Shown here piece after piece: positions 1-7,938 of a DNA stretch of 64,000 nt. Source of the DNA: Chloroflexota bacterium (GTDB taxonomy: Bacteria; Chloroflexota; UBA11872; UBA12225; JAJDUF01); contig JAJDUF010000004.1 in the NCBI GenBank assembly GCA_022826725.1, forward strand, positions 1 through 64,000, written 5' to 3'. The notes below the pieces were generated by a model. The model searched no databases and was not told the origin of the DNA. It worked only from the letters and a program-made list of their open reading frames with translations. Position numbers and translations under genes: made by a program. Within the stretch, counting starts at the first letter, position 1; the number at the start of each line of letters is the position of its first letter.

Positions 1-55
1 CGCCCAGCGTGGCGACGAGCTGCGTCCATTGGGTTACACTGGGCGGTGCGGACAT
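1..55 (-). CDS. 5' end of an unidentified leftward gene (partial)
   Basis: An ATG at 55-53 opens a frame that stays open to the window edge (18 codons, beginning MSAPPSVTQW). It is preceded on the minus strand by a good ribosome-binding site, GGAGGG, six bases upstream. Too little is present to assign a function. It lies downstream of, and on the same strand as, the FAH-family gene, separated by about 270 bases that contain a dispersed repeat. Confidence 0.5.
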   Translation of the reverse strand, partial: MSAPPSVTQWTQLVATLG

Positions 56-233
56 GGCGTCCCTCCAGGCGGGGTGGGGGTGGTGAGCACCCCCAGCATG
101 CCGCCCGGTCGGACGCCGTGTCATTCCGCTGTTTTCAAAAACCTACCCCTGTGAGGCTGCGCGGGGGGGGCATAGGGGAGCTGACCGAGGTGGATTTTCC
201 TGTAGGGGCACGATGAATCGCGCCCGTGTCCCT

Positions 234-295
234 GTCATTCCCGCGCACGGGAATTCACCCCCTCTCCCAGGGGGAGAGGGGGCCGGGGGATGAGG
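234..295. repeat. Composite dispersed intergenic palindrome
   Basis: Two modules sit side by side: a small hairpin with the CATTCCCGCG...CGGGAAT pattern, and a C-rich/G-rich palindrome of the CCCCTCTCC...GGAGAGGGG type ending in a GCCGGGGG(G)TGAGG-like tail. The same pair recurs near 22.7, 32.2 and 55.2 kb, with single modules elsewhere. The rest of 56-326 shows nothing further. Confidence 0.75.
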
Positions 296-326
296 TCTGC
301 GTGAGGCCGGGGGTGAGGCCCGTGCC

Positions 327-1103
327 CTACCCTTCAGCCACCACGTGATTGCGGAGCACGCCAATGCCCTCGATCTCAATCTCCACGGAGTCACCCGGCG
401 CCACGTCACCCACCCCGGAGGGCGTGCCTGTCGAGATCACGTCCCCCGGCAGTAGCGTGAAGTAGCGTGTCATGAAGGAGATCAGGTGCGGCACGGAGAA
501 GAGCAGATCGGAGGTGTTCGTTTGCTGTCGCCGCTCCCCGTTCAACCGCGTTTCGAGCATCAGGTTGCTCGGATCAAGGCCGGTCGCAATCACCGGACCC
601 AGCGGGCAGAAGCTGTCGTACCCCTTGCCCAACAGCAAGACCCCCATCGCCATCTCCGCCAGCTGCACCTCCCGGTGGCTGACGTCGTTGCCGCAGGTGT
701 AGCCGAGCACGTAGTCGAGCGCGTCCTCCTCCGACACGTGGCGAGCGGTCTTGCCCATCACCACGACCAGTTCCCCCTCGAATTGCACCGACTCGGCGCC
801 CGTGGGGTAGACAATCGGCTCCTCCGGCCCCACCACCGCCGTCGGCGGCTTCGTAAATAGCATCGGCACTTCGGGGACCGAGCCGCTCCCCTCTTCAATG
901 TGCAGCTTGTAGTTCGCGCCCACGCCGATCACCTTCGATGGAGCCACCGGCGCCAGCAGCTTCAGCGAATCTAGGCTGCCGACCGTCTGTCCCACCTCGT
1001 AGTCACCGAACGGCGAGCCAACCAGTTGGCGGACCGTCTCGTCCCCCTCCAGCACCCCGTACTGCGCCCCCGTGTCACTCTGATACCGCAGGATTTTGAC
1101 CAT
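327..1103 (-). CDS. Fumarylacetoacetate hydrolase (FAH) family protein
   Basis: This is a 258-residue member of the FAH superfamily, which contains metal-dependent hydrolases, decarboxylases and isomerases acting on beta-diketo or 2-oxo acids in aromatic catabolism. Family signatures are clear: GVGANYKLHIEE near residue 60, FTKPPTAVVGP, the metal-binding QFEGELVVVMGK segment, GNDVSHRE, and the C-terminal LLPGDVISTGTPSGVG. The open frame extends 40 codons further upstream, but ATG 1103 is preferred because GGAGGAG lies just upstream and the conserved sequence starts there. The exact substrate cannot be read from sequence. It stands alone, with no other aromatic-degradation genes in view. Confidence 0.9.
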   Translation of the reverse strand: MVKILRYQSDTGAQYGVLEGDETVRQLVGSPFGDYEVGQTVGSLDSLKLLAPVAPSKVIGVGANYKLHIEEGSGSVPEVPMLFTKPPTAVVGPEEPIVYPTGAESVQFEGELVVVMGKTARHVSEEDALDYVLGYTCGNDVSHREVQLAEMAMGVLLLGKGYDSFCPLGPVIATGLDPSNLMLETRLNGERRQQTNTSDLLFSVPHLISFMTRYFTLLPGDVISTGTPSGVGDVAPGDSVEIEIEGIGVLRNHVVAEG

Positions 1104-1345
1104 CCGTCTCCTCCCCTCGTCCCTACCTATACGGCCAATGCGTTCGCCGTTCTGCCCCGGCACTACTGCCAGGTCAAGGGTACCACGAAGCCGGCCGCCG
1201 ACGGTGTCTTCATGAAATGGCAAGTTCCATTCGCGCCATTGGGCCGCCTTCAGTGGTGCAGCCTGCTCCGGCAGGGCTACAATGGAGTCACCGGCTGGCG
1301 AACGAATTCACGACGGCCGGAGTATCGCTTACCGAGACTAGCCGC

Positions 1346-2023
1346 ATGAGTCACTTCTGCACCGTGGTCATCCTACCGCCCGACGTGCCGCGGGAGCGCG
1401 CGGCGGTTGAAGCCGCCGTGGAGCCACTGATGATCCGCTACTACCGGAACAGAGAGGTTGAGCCATACGCCACGAAGTGCTGGTGTATCGAGGACCAGGA
1501 AGAAGACCGGCACAGGTTGGCCGAGAAGCAGGCCGACGATGAGGTTGGCAGTTACTGGCAAGCAGGCGTGGGTAGCAGAGAGCAGTTCCTACAATGGAAG
1601 CGTAGATATAGGTCTAGCCTTGAAGCTGCCTTGGCGGCGATGCCTGTGGACTTTCAGCCCAATCCGCAGTGTTGCGACTGCAAGGGTACGGGAGAGGAAG
1701 TCATAACCTACAACCCGGAAGGCACCCATGACTCCTGGCGATTCGCCGATGAGGCATTGCCGTCGCATAGATGGCTTGAGGGTAGTTGGAGCGAACTTGG
1801 TGTGGAGGCCATCACGACAACTGAAGTCCTGATCGCTGCTTTCAAGCACGATGGTGACGCCCCGTTCACCGTCGTCACACCGGACGGTGAGTGGCATCAG
1901 CAGGGGCAGGTAGGGCAGTGGGTTAACTATTGGGAGAAGCACGATGACTGGTCAGGCGAGGTCGTGGCCCTCGTAGAGCAGTATCCCGATCATCCAGCCG
2001 CCGTCCTAGACTGTCACACATGA
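1346..2023 (+). CDS. Hypothetical protein with one CxxC-type zinc motif
   Basis: I do not recognise this 225-residue protein. The frame opens at 1217, but the ATG at 1346 (MSHFCTVVIL) is the likelier start because the upstream 43 codons look like untranslated intergenic sequence. Around residue 110 it has CCDCKGTG, which resembles a single CxxCxGxG zinc finger of DnaJ/tryptophan-RNA-binding type. It is rich in acidic and Trp residues and has no signal peptide or membrane segment. Base composition is lower in GC than in the flanking arg genes. No operon partner is evident. Confidence 0.6.
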   Translation: MSHFCTVVILPPDVPRERAAVEAAVEPLMIRYYRNREVEPYATKCWCIEDQEEDRHRLAEKQADDEVGSYWQAGVGSREQFLQWKRRYRSSLEAALAAMPVDFQPNPQCCDCKGTGEEVITYNPEGTHDSWRFADEALPSHRWLEGSWSELGVEAITTTEVLIAAFKHDGDAPFTVVTPDGEWHQQGQVGQWVNYWEKHDDWSGEVVALVEQYPDHPAAVLDCHT

Positions 2024-2122
2024 GTTACCCGGTTGCCACACGGCTGCATGTTGCTCCGACGAGTTGCCGGCTCGGCCCTACGTTGCCAACGGTTGCAATA
2101 ACCACTCCTGAAGGATGCTTCA

Positions 2123-2926
2123 TTGAAGAATGAGACAAGCACGCGACAGACGGTCGTCGTAAAGGTGGGCGGCAGCACGCTGCCCCATCGCGAGGCGGTG
2201 CTCGCCGACCTCGCCGAGCTACACAGCGCCGGCCTGGAGGTCGTGATCGCGCACGGCGGCGGCGCCGCGCTCACCGACTGGCTGGCGCGCGTGGACAAAC
2301 AGCCCACGTTCGTCAACGGCCTGCGCGTCACCGACGACGAGACCCTGGAGTTGGCCGTCATGGTGTTTGCCGGCACCGTCAACAAGCAGCTTGTGGCCCT
2401 CCTCAACGCCGCCGGCATCCCGGCCGTCGGCATCAGCGGCGTGGATGGCGGGCTGGTGCGCGCCCGCCGCCAAACCGACCCGGATATTGGCCTGGTCGGG
2501 CAGACCGCGCAAGTGGACACGACCCCGCTGCGAGCGCTCCTCGACCACGGCCTGATCCCGGTCGTCGCCTGCATCGTCCTCGGCCCGGACGGTCAGATAC
2601 TCAACATCAACGCCGATACCCTCGCCGGCGACCTGGCACGGGCGCTATGCGCGAGTCGCGTCGTCTTCCTCACCGATGTGCCGGGCGTGCGCGGCGCCGA
2701 CGGTGCCGTCATCCCGACCCTCTCGGCCGGCGAGACGGACCGTCTGATTGCCGAGGGTGTCATCACGGGCGGCATGATTCCCAAGGTCGAGGCCTGCCTG
2801 CGCTGCCTCGACGGCGTGCCGGAGGCGGTCATCCTCGATGGCAGCGTCTCTCACGTCCTCCGCGACCACGTGCTCGGCTCCGCCACCGCCGGCACGGTCT
2901 TCCGCAGCCGCCCCACCACCGCCTAG
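2123..2926 (+). CDS. argB: Acetylglutamate kinase
   Basis: Phosphorylates N-acetylglutamate, the second step of arginine (ornithine) synthesis. The 267-residue protein is of normal length and shows the amino-acid-kinase fold signatures: VVVKVGGS at the N-terminus, AHGGGAALT, NINADTLAGDLA, FLTDVPGV and GGMIPKVEAC. The start taken is TTG 2123, with AAGGA eight to ten bases upstream; no ATG lies before the conserved VVVKVGG block. It heads an arginine cluster with argD and argG on the same strand. argC, argJ, argF and argH are not in the window. Confidence 0.95.
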   Translation: MKNETSTRQTVVVKVGGSTLPHREAVLADLAELHSAGLEVVIAHGGGAALTDWLARVDKQPTFVNGLRVTDDETLELAVMVFAGTVNKQLVALLNAAGIPAVGISGVDGGLVRARRQTDPDIGLVGQTAQVDTTPLRALLDHGLIPVVACIVLGPDGQILNINADTLAGDLARALCASRVVFLTDVPGVRGADGAVIPTLSAGETDRLIAEGVITGGMIPKVEACLRCLDGVPEAVILDGSVSHVLRDHVLGSATAGTVFRSRPTTA

Positions 2927-3049
2927 GCGGTATCCCTCGCTCGGCGGCCAATCTGGTATGGTATACCCCTACACTCGCGCATACTATCGCGCCGGGACGA
3001 CCAACGGCCGGTTGGCCCCCCGGCGCGATCATCTGAGAGGAGGCCCCTG

Positions 3050-4270
3050 ATGGCCGCAGCAGCCCCGATCTCCCCAGCCACCGGCGACTTCGCGGAACGG
3101 GAATCCCAACTCTACATGCGGACCTTCATCCGTATCCCGGTGGCCTTGGCCCGAGGCGAGGGCGTGCGTGTGTGGGATGTCGCGGGCAACGAATACCTCG
3201 ATTTCTTTGGCGGGATTGCCGTCAACGTGCTCGGCCACTGCCATCCGGCCGTGGTGAATGCGGTCACGGAGCAGGTGCAGACGCTCATCCACACCACCTG
3301 TCTCTACTACACCTCGCCGCAGCTTGAGCTAGGGCAGCTGCTGATCGAGAATTCCTGCCTCGACCGCGTCTTCTACGTGAACAGCGGCGCCGAGGCCGCC
3401 GAAACCGCGATCAAGCTGGCCCGTAAGTGGGGCAAGCACCACCACAACGGCGCTTATCGGATCATCACCGCCGAGAACTCGTTTCATGGCCGCACGCTCG
3501 GCTCCCTCGCCGCGACCGGCCAACCCCACTACCACCACGACTTTGCGCCGCTGCCGGCCGGCTTCTCCTACGTCCCGTACAACGATCTCGATGCCTTGCA
3601 GGCGGCTGTCACCGATGAGACGGTGGCGATCATGCTGGAGCCGGTGATGGGCGAGGCCGGCGTCTACCCCGCGACCGCCGAGTATCTCCAGGGCGCCCGC
3701 CAGTTGTGCGACGATCACGGCATCCTGCTCATCCTGGACGAGATTCAGTCCGGGATGGGGCGCAGTGGTCGCCTGTGGGCCTACGAGACCTACGGCGTCG
3801 AGCCGGACATCATGACCCTGGCCAAAGGGCTGGCCGGCGGCATGCCGATTGGCGCCTGCCTCGCCAAAGATTCGGCGGCGGCGTTCGAGCCAGGCGATCA
3901 CGGCTCGACGTTCGGCGGTCATCTCGTCAGTTGTGCCGCCGGCGTCGCAACCCTGCGGACCATCATCGAGGAAGACCTCCCTGCCAACGTGCGCCAGGTC
4001 GGCGCGGTGTTGGGTGAGCGCTTGGCGGCGCTCGCGGCCGAGACCGGCGCTATCCAGGAAATCAGGCAGTCGGGACTGCTGATCGGCATCGAGTTGCACG
4101 AGCCGGTTGCCGGCGGCGTGCTCACGCATTGCCTGGAGCACGGCCTGCTCGTGAACAAGACCTCCGATACCACCATCCGGCTCGCCCCCCCACTCACCAT
4201 CAACGAGGAGCACGTAGACCAAGCCGTTGCTATTCTCGGCACGGCAATCAAGGCCGCAACAGCCGACTAA
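3050..4270 (+). CDS. argD: Acetylornithine aminotransferase
   Basis: PLP-dependent class III aminotransferase that converts N-acetylglutamate semialdehyde to N-acetylornithine. At 406 residues the length is normal. The PLP environment is intact: NSGAEAAETAIKLAR (about 110), SFHGRTLGSLAATG, LILDEIQSGMGRSG (Asp contacting the pyridine N), and the Schiff-base lysine in TLAKGLAGG. A strong GAGAGGAGG site precedes the ATG. It follows argB by 123 bases, so the two may be co-transcribed. Family members can also act on succinyl-DAP or GABA, but the argB/argG neighbours favour the arginine role. Confidence 0.95.
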   Translation: MAAAAPISPATGDFAERESQLYMRTFIRIPVALARGEGVRVWDVAGNEYLDFFGGIAVNVLGHCHPAVVNAVTEQVQTLIHTTCLYYTSPQLELGQLLIENSCLDRVFYVNSGAEAAETAIKLARKWGKHHHNGAYRIITAENSFHGRTLGSLAATGQPHYHHDFAPLPAGFSYVPYNDLDALQAAVTDETVAIMLEPVMGEAGVYPATAEYLQGARQLCDDHGILLILDEIQSGMGRSGRLWAYETYGVEPDIMTLAKGLAGGMPIGACLAKDSAAAFEPGDHGSTFGGHLVSCAAGVATLRTIIEEDLPANVRQVGAVLGERLAALAAETGAIQEIRQSGLLIGIELHEPVAGGVLTHCLEHGLLVNKTSDTTIRLAPPLTINEEHVDQAVAILGTAIKAATAD

Positions 4271-4307
4271 CCCGGCGGAGTTCCGTCTGTGCCCTCACCT
4301 CCATTGT

Positions 4308-4334
4308 GTCATTCCGGCTTGTGCCGGAATCCTG
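4308..4334. repeat. Small dispersed hairpin repeat (single module)
   Basis: GTCATTCCGG...CCGGAAT forms a perfect 8-bp stem (ATTCCGGC / GCCGGAAT) with a four-base loop. It matches the small module found near 234, 22698, 30946, 32156, 55229 and 55360. It lies in the argD-argG spacer. Confidence 0.7.
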
Positions 4335-4384
4335 ACGACTAGGGCAGCAGACGGAGGAGACGCCGCACCAAAGGTAGATGACAG

Positions 4385-5629
4385 ATGGCTAGAGAGCGCT
4401 TAGTCCTCGCGTATTCCGGTGGATTGGACACGTCCGTAGCGATCCGCTGGATTCAGGAAAAGTACGACATGGATGTGATCGCCATGACGGTTGATGTCGG
4501 CCATCAGGGCGATCTTGAAGGGATCCAACAGCGCGCCAAGGACATTGGCGCGGTGGATGCCGTCGTTTCGGATGCCAAGGACCTGTTCGTCAAGTATTTC
4601 GTCTGGCCCGCCCTCCAGGGCGGCGCCATCTACGAAGGCGACTACCTCCTCGCCACCGCCCTGGCGCGGCCGCTGCAAGCCTGGCTGCTGGTCGAAACCG
4701 CCGAGGAATTCGGTGCGACCGCGGTGGCGCACGGCTGCACCGGCAAGGGCAACGACCAGGTCCGCTTCGACGTCTCGATCAAGGCGCTCAACCCCGACCT
4801 GCGGATCGTCGCGCCCGTGCGCGAGTGGCGGCTGACGCGCGACGAGGAGATTAGGTGGGCGGAAGAGCGCGGCATCCCCATCCCCGTGACCAAGGAAAGC
4901 TCCTACAGCGTGGACCAGAACCTCTGGGGCCGCTCGGTCGAGGCGGGCATCCTCGAAGACCCCTGGGCCGAGCCGCCCGACGACGTATGGGAATGGACAG
5001 CCGACCCGCTCACCGCGCCACAGGAACCGGCCTACGTCGAGATCGAGTTCGAGCAGGGCATTCCCGTTGCCCTGGACGGCGAGCGCCTCGACGGCGTGAC
5101 TCTGATCGAGCGCTTGAGCAAGCTGGCCGGCGCCCACGGCGTCGGGCGCGTGGACCACATCGAGAACCGGCTGGTGGGCATCAAGTCGCGCGAGGTGTAC
5201 GAGGCCCCGGCCGGAGTGGTGCTCTACCAGGCCCACCGCCAGCTGGAGAAGATGGTGCTCTCGAAGGAGCAGGCCCGTTTCAAGGAGACCGTCGCCAGCG
5301 AGTACGCCTCACTGGTCTACAACGGCCAGTGGTTCACTTCCTTACACCAGGACCTCGCCGCCTTCATCACCAGCAGCCAGCGCCACGTCACCGGTGCCGT
5401 GCGCGCGCGCCTGCACAAGGGCACCTGCCGCGTCGTCGGCCGGTCCGCGCCCGACGCGCTCTACAGCCACCAGCTCGCCACCTACGACACCGGCGACCAG
5501 TTCGACCACGCCGCCGCCGAGGGCTTCATCGCCCTCTGGGGCCTGCCGGTCCGCACGCAAGCCGAGCGCCAGCAGTTGCACCGTCCCGCCGAGCGTCCCC
5601 GCCTCACCGGCAGCACCTCCGTCGAGTAG
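4385..5629 (+). CDS. argG: Argininosuccinate synthase
   Basis: Joins citrulline and aspartate with ATP to give argininosuccinate. The 414-residue protein has the N-type ATP pyrophosphatase loop LAYSGGLDTSVAI at the extreme N-terminus, the citrulline/aspartate-binding AHGCTGKGNDQVRF segment near residue 120, and TKESSYSVDQNLWGRS with GILEDPW near 175-195. Length and motifs are normal. It follows argD by 114 bases, a space that holds a small dispersed hairpin. Cytoplasmic. Confidence 0.97.
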   Translation: MARERLVLAYSGGLDTSVAIRWIQEKYDMDVIAMTVDVGHQGDLEGIQQRAKDIGAVDAVVSDAKDLFVKYFVWPALQGGAIYEGDYLLATALARPLQAWLLVETAEEFGATAVAHGCTGKGNDQVRFDVSIKALNPDLRIVAPVREWRLTRDEEIRWAEERGIPIPVTKESSYSVDQNLWGRSVEAGILEDPWAEPPDDVWEWTADPLTAPQEPAYVEIEFEQGIPVALDGERLDGVTLIERLSKLAGAHGVGRVDHIENRLVGIKSREVYEAPAGVVLYQAHRQLEKMVLSKEQARFKETVASEYASLVYNGQWFTSLHQDLAAFITSSQRHVTGAVRARLHKGTCRVVGRSAPDALYSHQLATYDTGDQFDHAAAEGFIALWGLPVRTQAERQQLHRPAERPRLTGSTSVE

Positions 5630-5704
5630 CCGGCAGCCCGTACCCGACCATCCTTACACCTTCCCACTGCCCACAGGTCACTGGCCACCGACCACCGGCA
5701 ACTT

Positions 5705-5759
5705 CGGCTGATTGCAAGGTTTCACCTCGGCTAATCGCAACCTTTTGCCTCGGCTGGCC
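5705..5759. repeat. 23-bp tandem repeats downstream of the ATPase gene
   Basis: Two 23-bp units (5705-5727 and 5728-5750) and a 9-bp partial third (5751-5759) lie head to tail, each starting CGGCT(A/G)AT(C/T)GCAA. The first reads GCAAGGTT and the second GCAACCTT at the same place, so the core is inverted between neighbours. The same units occur at 7118-7186 on the other side of the ATPase gene. Confidence 0.9.
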
Positions 5760-5770
5760 AGACCACTTCC

Positions 5771-7117
5771 TCACTCCAAAGCTGGTTTGGTGCCGGTGGT
5801 CAACGGCGTCTCCCACAGCAATCGGATCGGCACGGCGTACAGCCCGTCGCCGAAGCCGGTAGTCATCTCGCCGTCGTAGAGCACCACGCCGCCGGCAAAT
5901 CTCGCGCCGGCGGCGTGCTTGAGCTTACGCAGACCTCGAAAGTCGGCCGACCGCACGGTAGCCGCGGCTTTGACCTCCACGCCTGCGACCGCCAGCGCAC
6001 CACGTTCGATGACGATGTCAACCTCGGCACCGTCTCTGTCGCGGTAGTGGTAGAACGACAGCGGCGCATCGTGCCAGCTTGCCTGCCGCCTTAGCTCCTG
6101 GAACACAAATGTTTCCAGTAGTTGCCCCAGCAGCGGCCGGTCCGCCGCGAGTGCAGCCGCGTCCACGCCGAGCAGCGCCCCGGCGAGTCCCGTATCGCCG
6201 ATGTGCAGCTTGGGCGTCCTGACCAGCCGGCGGAGGCGATTGCTGTACCACGGCGGCAGCCGTTCCATCAGAAAGACCCGTTCGAGCAGCGCAACGTAGT
6301 CGTTGATCGTCGGACGGCTGAGTTGGAAGGGTGCAGCCAGATCGGTGAGGTTAAAGAGTCTGGCTGTCTGTGAGGCCGCGGCACCGAGGAGCCGCGGCAG
6401 TACGTCCAACATGCTAATGCGGGCCATGTCGCGCACGTCCCGCTGTACTTGTGCCTCGACGTAGTCGCGATACCAGCTAGCCCGCCGCCGGCCGGCCGGC
6501 CGCGCCAGGGCTGCCGGGTAACCACCCGCGACAATCCGCTCGGCAAGCTGTTTGCCCAGACGCTCGGTCTGCCGGGCCTTGAATCCTCCCCCGAACAGCG
6601 CATCCAGGAATCCAGAGCGTCTGTCCACCGTGCCGCCGTTTCGTGACCGACTGACTACCTCACATTGCGCCAGCGGATGCAGGCGCACGATTTGGAGCCG
6701 CCCCGCCAGCGAGTCCGCGAGCGTGGGAATCAGCAGCACGTTGGTAGAGCCGGTCAGCACGAAACGGCCGGGTACTCGCCGGCGATCCACCTCTAGCTTG
6801 AGTGACGCAAATAGCTCGGGAATCCGCTGCACCTCGTCCAGGATCACTCCCTCGGGCAAGTCGGCGACAAAGCCCATCGGGTCGGCTTCCGCGCCGCCAC
6901 GGGCAACATCGTCGTCGAAGCTGATGTAGGTGTAGTCCCGGCCCCGCGGCATGGCCGTGTCCTCGCCCCAAGCCAGGCGCCGCGGCGCGCACGCGATCTG
7001 GGCCAGCGTGGTCTTGCCGCACTGACGGGGGCCGTGGATCAGGACGACCGGTGAGTCCTCCAACGCCTCGGACAGGCGCCGCTCTGCGTAGCGAGGATAA
7101 AAGGCTGGTTCGGACAT
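5771..7117 (-). CDS. ATPase with AAA domain and DUF4143 nuclease-like C-terminus
   Basis: This 448-residue protein belongs to the AAA/DUF4143 ATPase family, whose cellular role is unsettled. Walker A is HGPRQCGKTTLA (about residues 29-40), Walker B is GVILDEVQRIPE, and the sensor segment is LTGSTNVLLIP. The C-terminal third is DUF4143 and ends with a PD-(D/E)xK-like pattern, AEVDIVIERG ... AGVEVKAAA. The start codon directly abuts the first 23-bp repeat unit, so the repeat supplies the ribosome-binding region. It sits between argG and lexA, facing leftward against both, which suggests independent acquisition. Confidence 0.88.
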   Translation of the reverse strand: MSEPAFYPRYAERRLSEALEDSPVVLIHGPRQCGKTTLAQIACAPRRLAWGEDTAMPRGRDYTYISFDDDVARGGAEADPMGFVADLPEGVILDEVQRIPELFASLKLEVDRRRVPGRFVLTGSTNVLLIPTLADSLAGRLQIVRLHPLAQCEVVSRSRNGGTVDRRSGFLDALFGGGFKARQTERLGKQLAERIVAGGYPAALARPAGRRRASWYRDYVEAQVQRDVRDMARISMLDVLPRLLGAAASQTARLFNLTDLAAPFQLSRPTINDYVALLERVFLMERLPPWYSNRLRRLVRTPKLHIGDTGLAGALLGVDAAALAADRPLLGQLLETFVFQELRRQASWHDAPLSFYHYRDRDGAEVDIVIERGALAVAGVEVKAAATVRSADFRGLRKLKHAAGARFAGGVVLYDGEMTTGFGDGLYAVPIRLLWETPLTTGTKPALE

Positions 7118-7186
7118 CGGCTAATCGTAACCTTATACCTCGGCTGATTGCAAGGTTTCACCTCGGCTAATCGCAAGGTTTGGCCG
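7118..7186. repeat. Three 23-bp tandem repeats upstream of the ATPase gene
   Basis: Units at 7118-7140, 7141-7163 and 7164-7186 follow each other without spacers. The first begins at the base next to the ATPase start codon. The second is identical to the unit at 5705-5727. With the downstream copies they bracket the gene as direct repeats. Confidence 0.9.
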
Positions 7187-7226
7187 TAGCACCTACTCCG
7201 TCCGCTTATGCGCCCCGCGACACTGG

Positions 7227-7256
7227 CTGACAAACTGTGCAAACGTACAGTATAAT
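7227..7256 (+). promoter_or_regulatory. lexA promoter with LexA-type operator
   Basis: A sigma-70-like promoter is visible: CTGACA at 7227-7232, an 18-base spacer, and TATAAT at 7251-7256, 21 bases before the lexA start. Inside the spacer and touching the -10 is a palindrome at 7234-7251, ACTGT-N8-ACAGT, which contains CTGT-N8-ACAG, the classical proteobacterial SOS box form. Its position predicts repression by LexA of its own gene. Confidence 0.75.
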
Positions 7257-7276
7257 CACCATACGAGGGCAGCATC

Positions 7277-7909
7277 ATGGCGCGGGGATTGACCAACCGG
7301 CAGCGCGAGGTCTTGACGCACATTCGCGCCGCGCTGGAGCGCACCGGCCGGCCACCGACCCTGCGGGAGCTGGGCGCGCGGCTGGGCATTCGCTCCACCA
7401 ACGGCGTGCGCGATCACTTGGAGGCGCTCGTCGCCAAGGGCTATCTGGCCCGCGATCCCCATAGCGCCCGCGGTCTGCGCCTGCTCCAAGCACCGCCACC
7501 CGCCGCGCCGGCGCTGGGCGTGCGGCGCGTGCCGCTGCTCGGTGGCGTCGCTGCCGGGCAGCCGCTCTTTGCCGATCAGGAATTGGGTGACGCCTTGCTT
7601 CTCGACGAGCGCGTCGTGCCGAACAGCGAGGCGGTGTTTGCCTTGCGCGTCCGCGGCGATAGTATGCGCGACGCCGCTATCCACGAAGGCGACTACGTTG
7701 TCGTGCGCGAGCAGCGCAGCGCCGAGCCGGGCGACATCGTCGTCGCGCTCCTGGAGGACGAGGCCACCGTCAAACGCTTCTTCCCGGAGCGTGACTTCGT
7801 GCGTCTCCAGCCGGAGAATAGCCGCCATGAGCCGGTCATCGTGCGCCGGGACGACCGCAGTATGCGCCTGCTCGGCAAAGTGACCGCCGTGATCTCCCAC
7901 CGACCCTAG
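7277..7909 (+). CDS. lexA: LexA repressor
   Basis: SOS-response repressor and self-cleaving S24 peptidase, 210 residues. The winged-helix DNA-binding domain covers about residues 1-70 (LTNRQREVL, PPTLRELGARLGI). The cleavage site is Ala93-Gly94 in GGVAAGQPL. The catalytic dyad is Ser129 in RGDSM and Lys166 in DEATVKRFF. RecA-stimulated autolysis would lift repression. The promoter carries a matching palindrome, so autoregulation is likely. The gene is followed after 29 bases by the peroxiredoxin gene, raising the possibility that the latter is expressed from the same SOS-controlled promoter. Confidence 0.96.
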   Translation: MARGLTNRQREVLTHIRAALERTGRPPTLRELGARLGIRSTNGVRDHLEALVAKGYLARDPHSARGLRLLQAPPPAAPALGVRRVPLLGGVAAGQPLFADQELGDALLLDERVVPNSEAVFALRVRGDSMRDAAIHEGDYVVVREQRSAEPGDIVVALLEDEATVKRFFPERDFVRLQPENSRHEPVIVRRDDRSMRLLGKVTAVISHRP

Positions 7910-7938
7910 TTGGGCAGCGAGAGACGAGGAGTGAGACC

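Noticed and set aside
5705-7186. 23-bp repeats as a CRISPR array
   Set aside because: The units abut each other with no spacers, vary in sequence, and there are no cas genes nearby.
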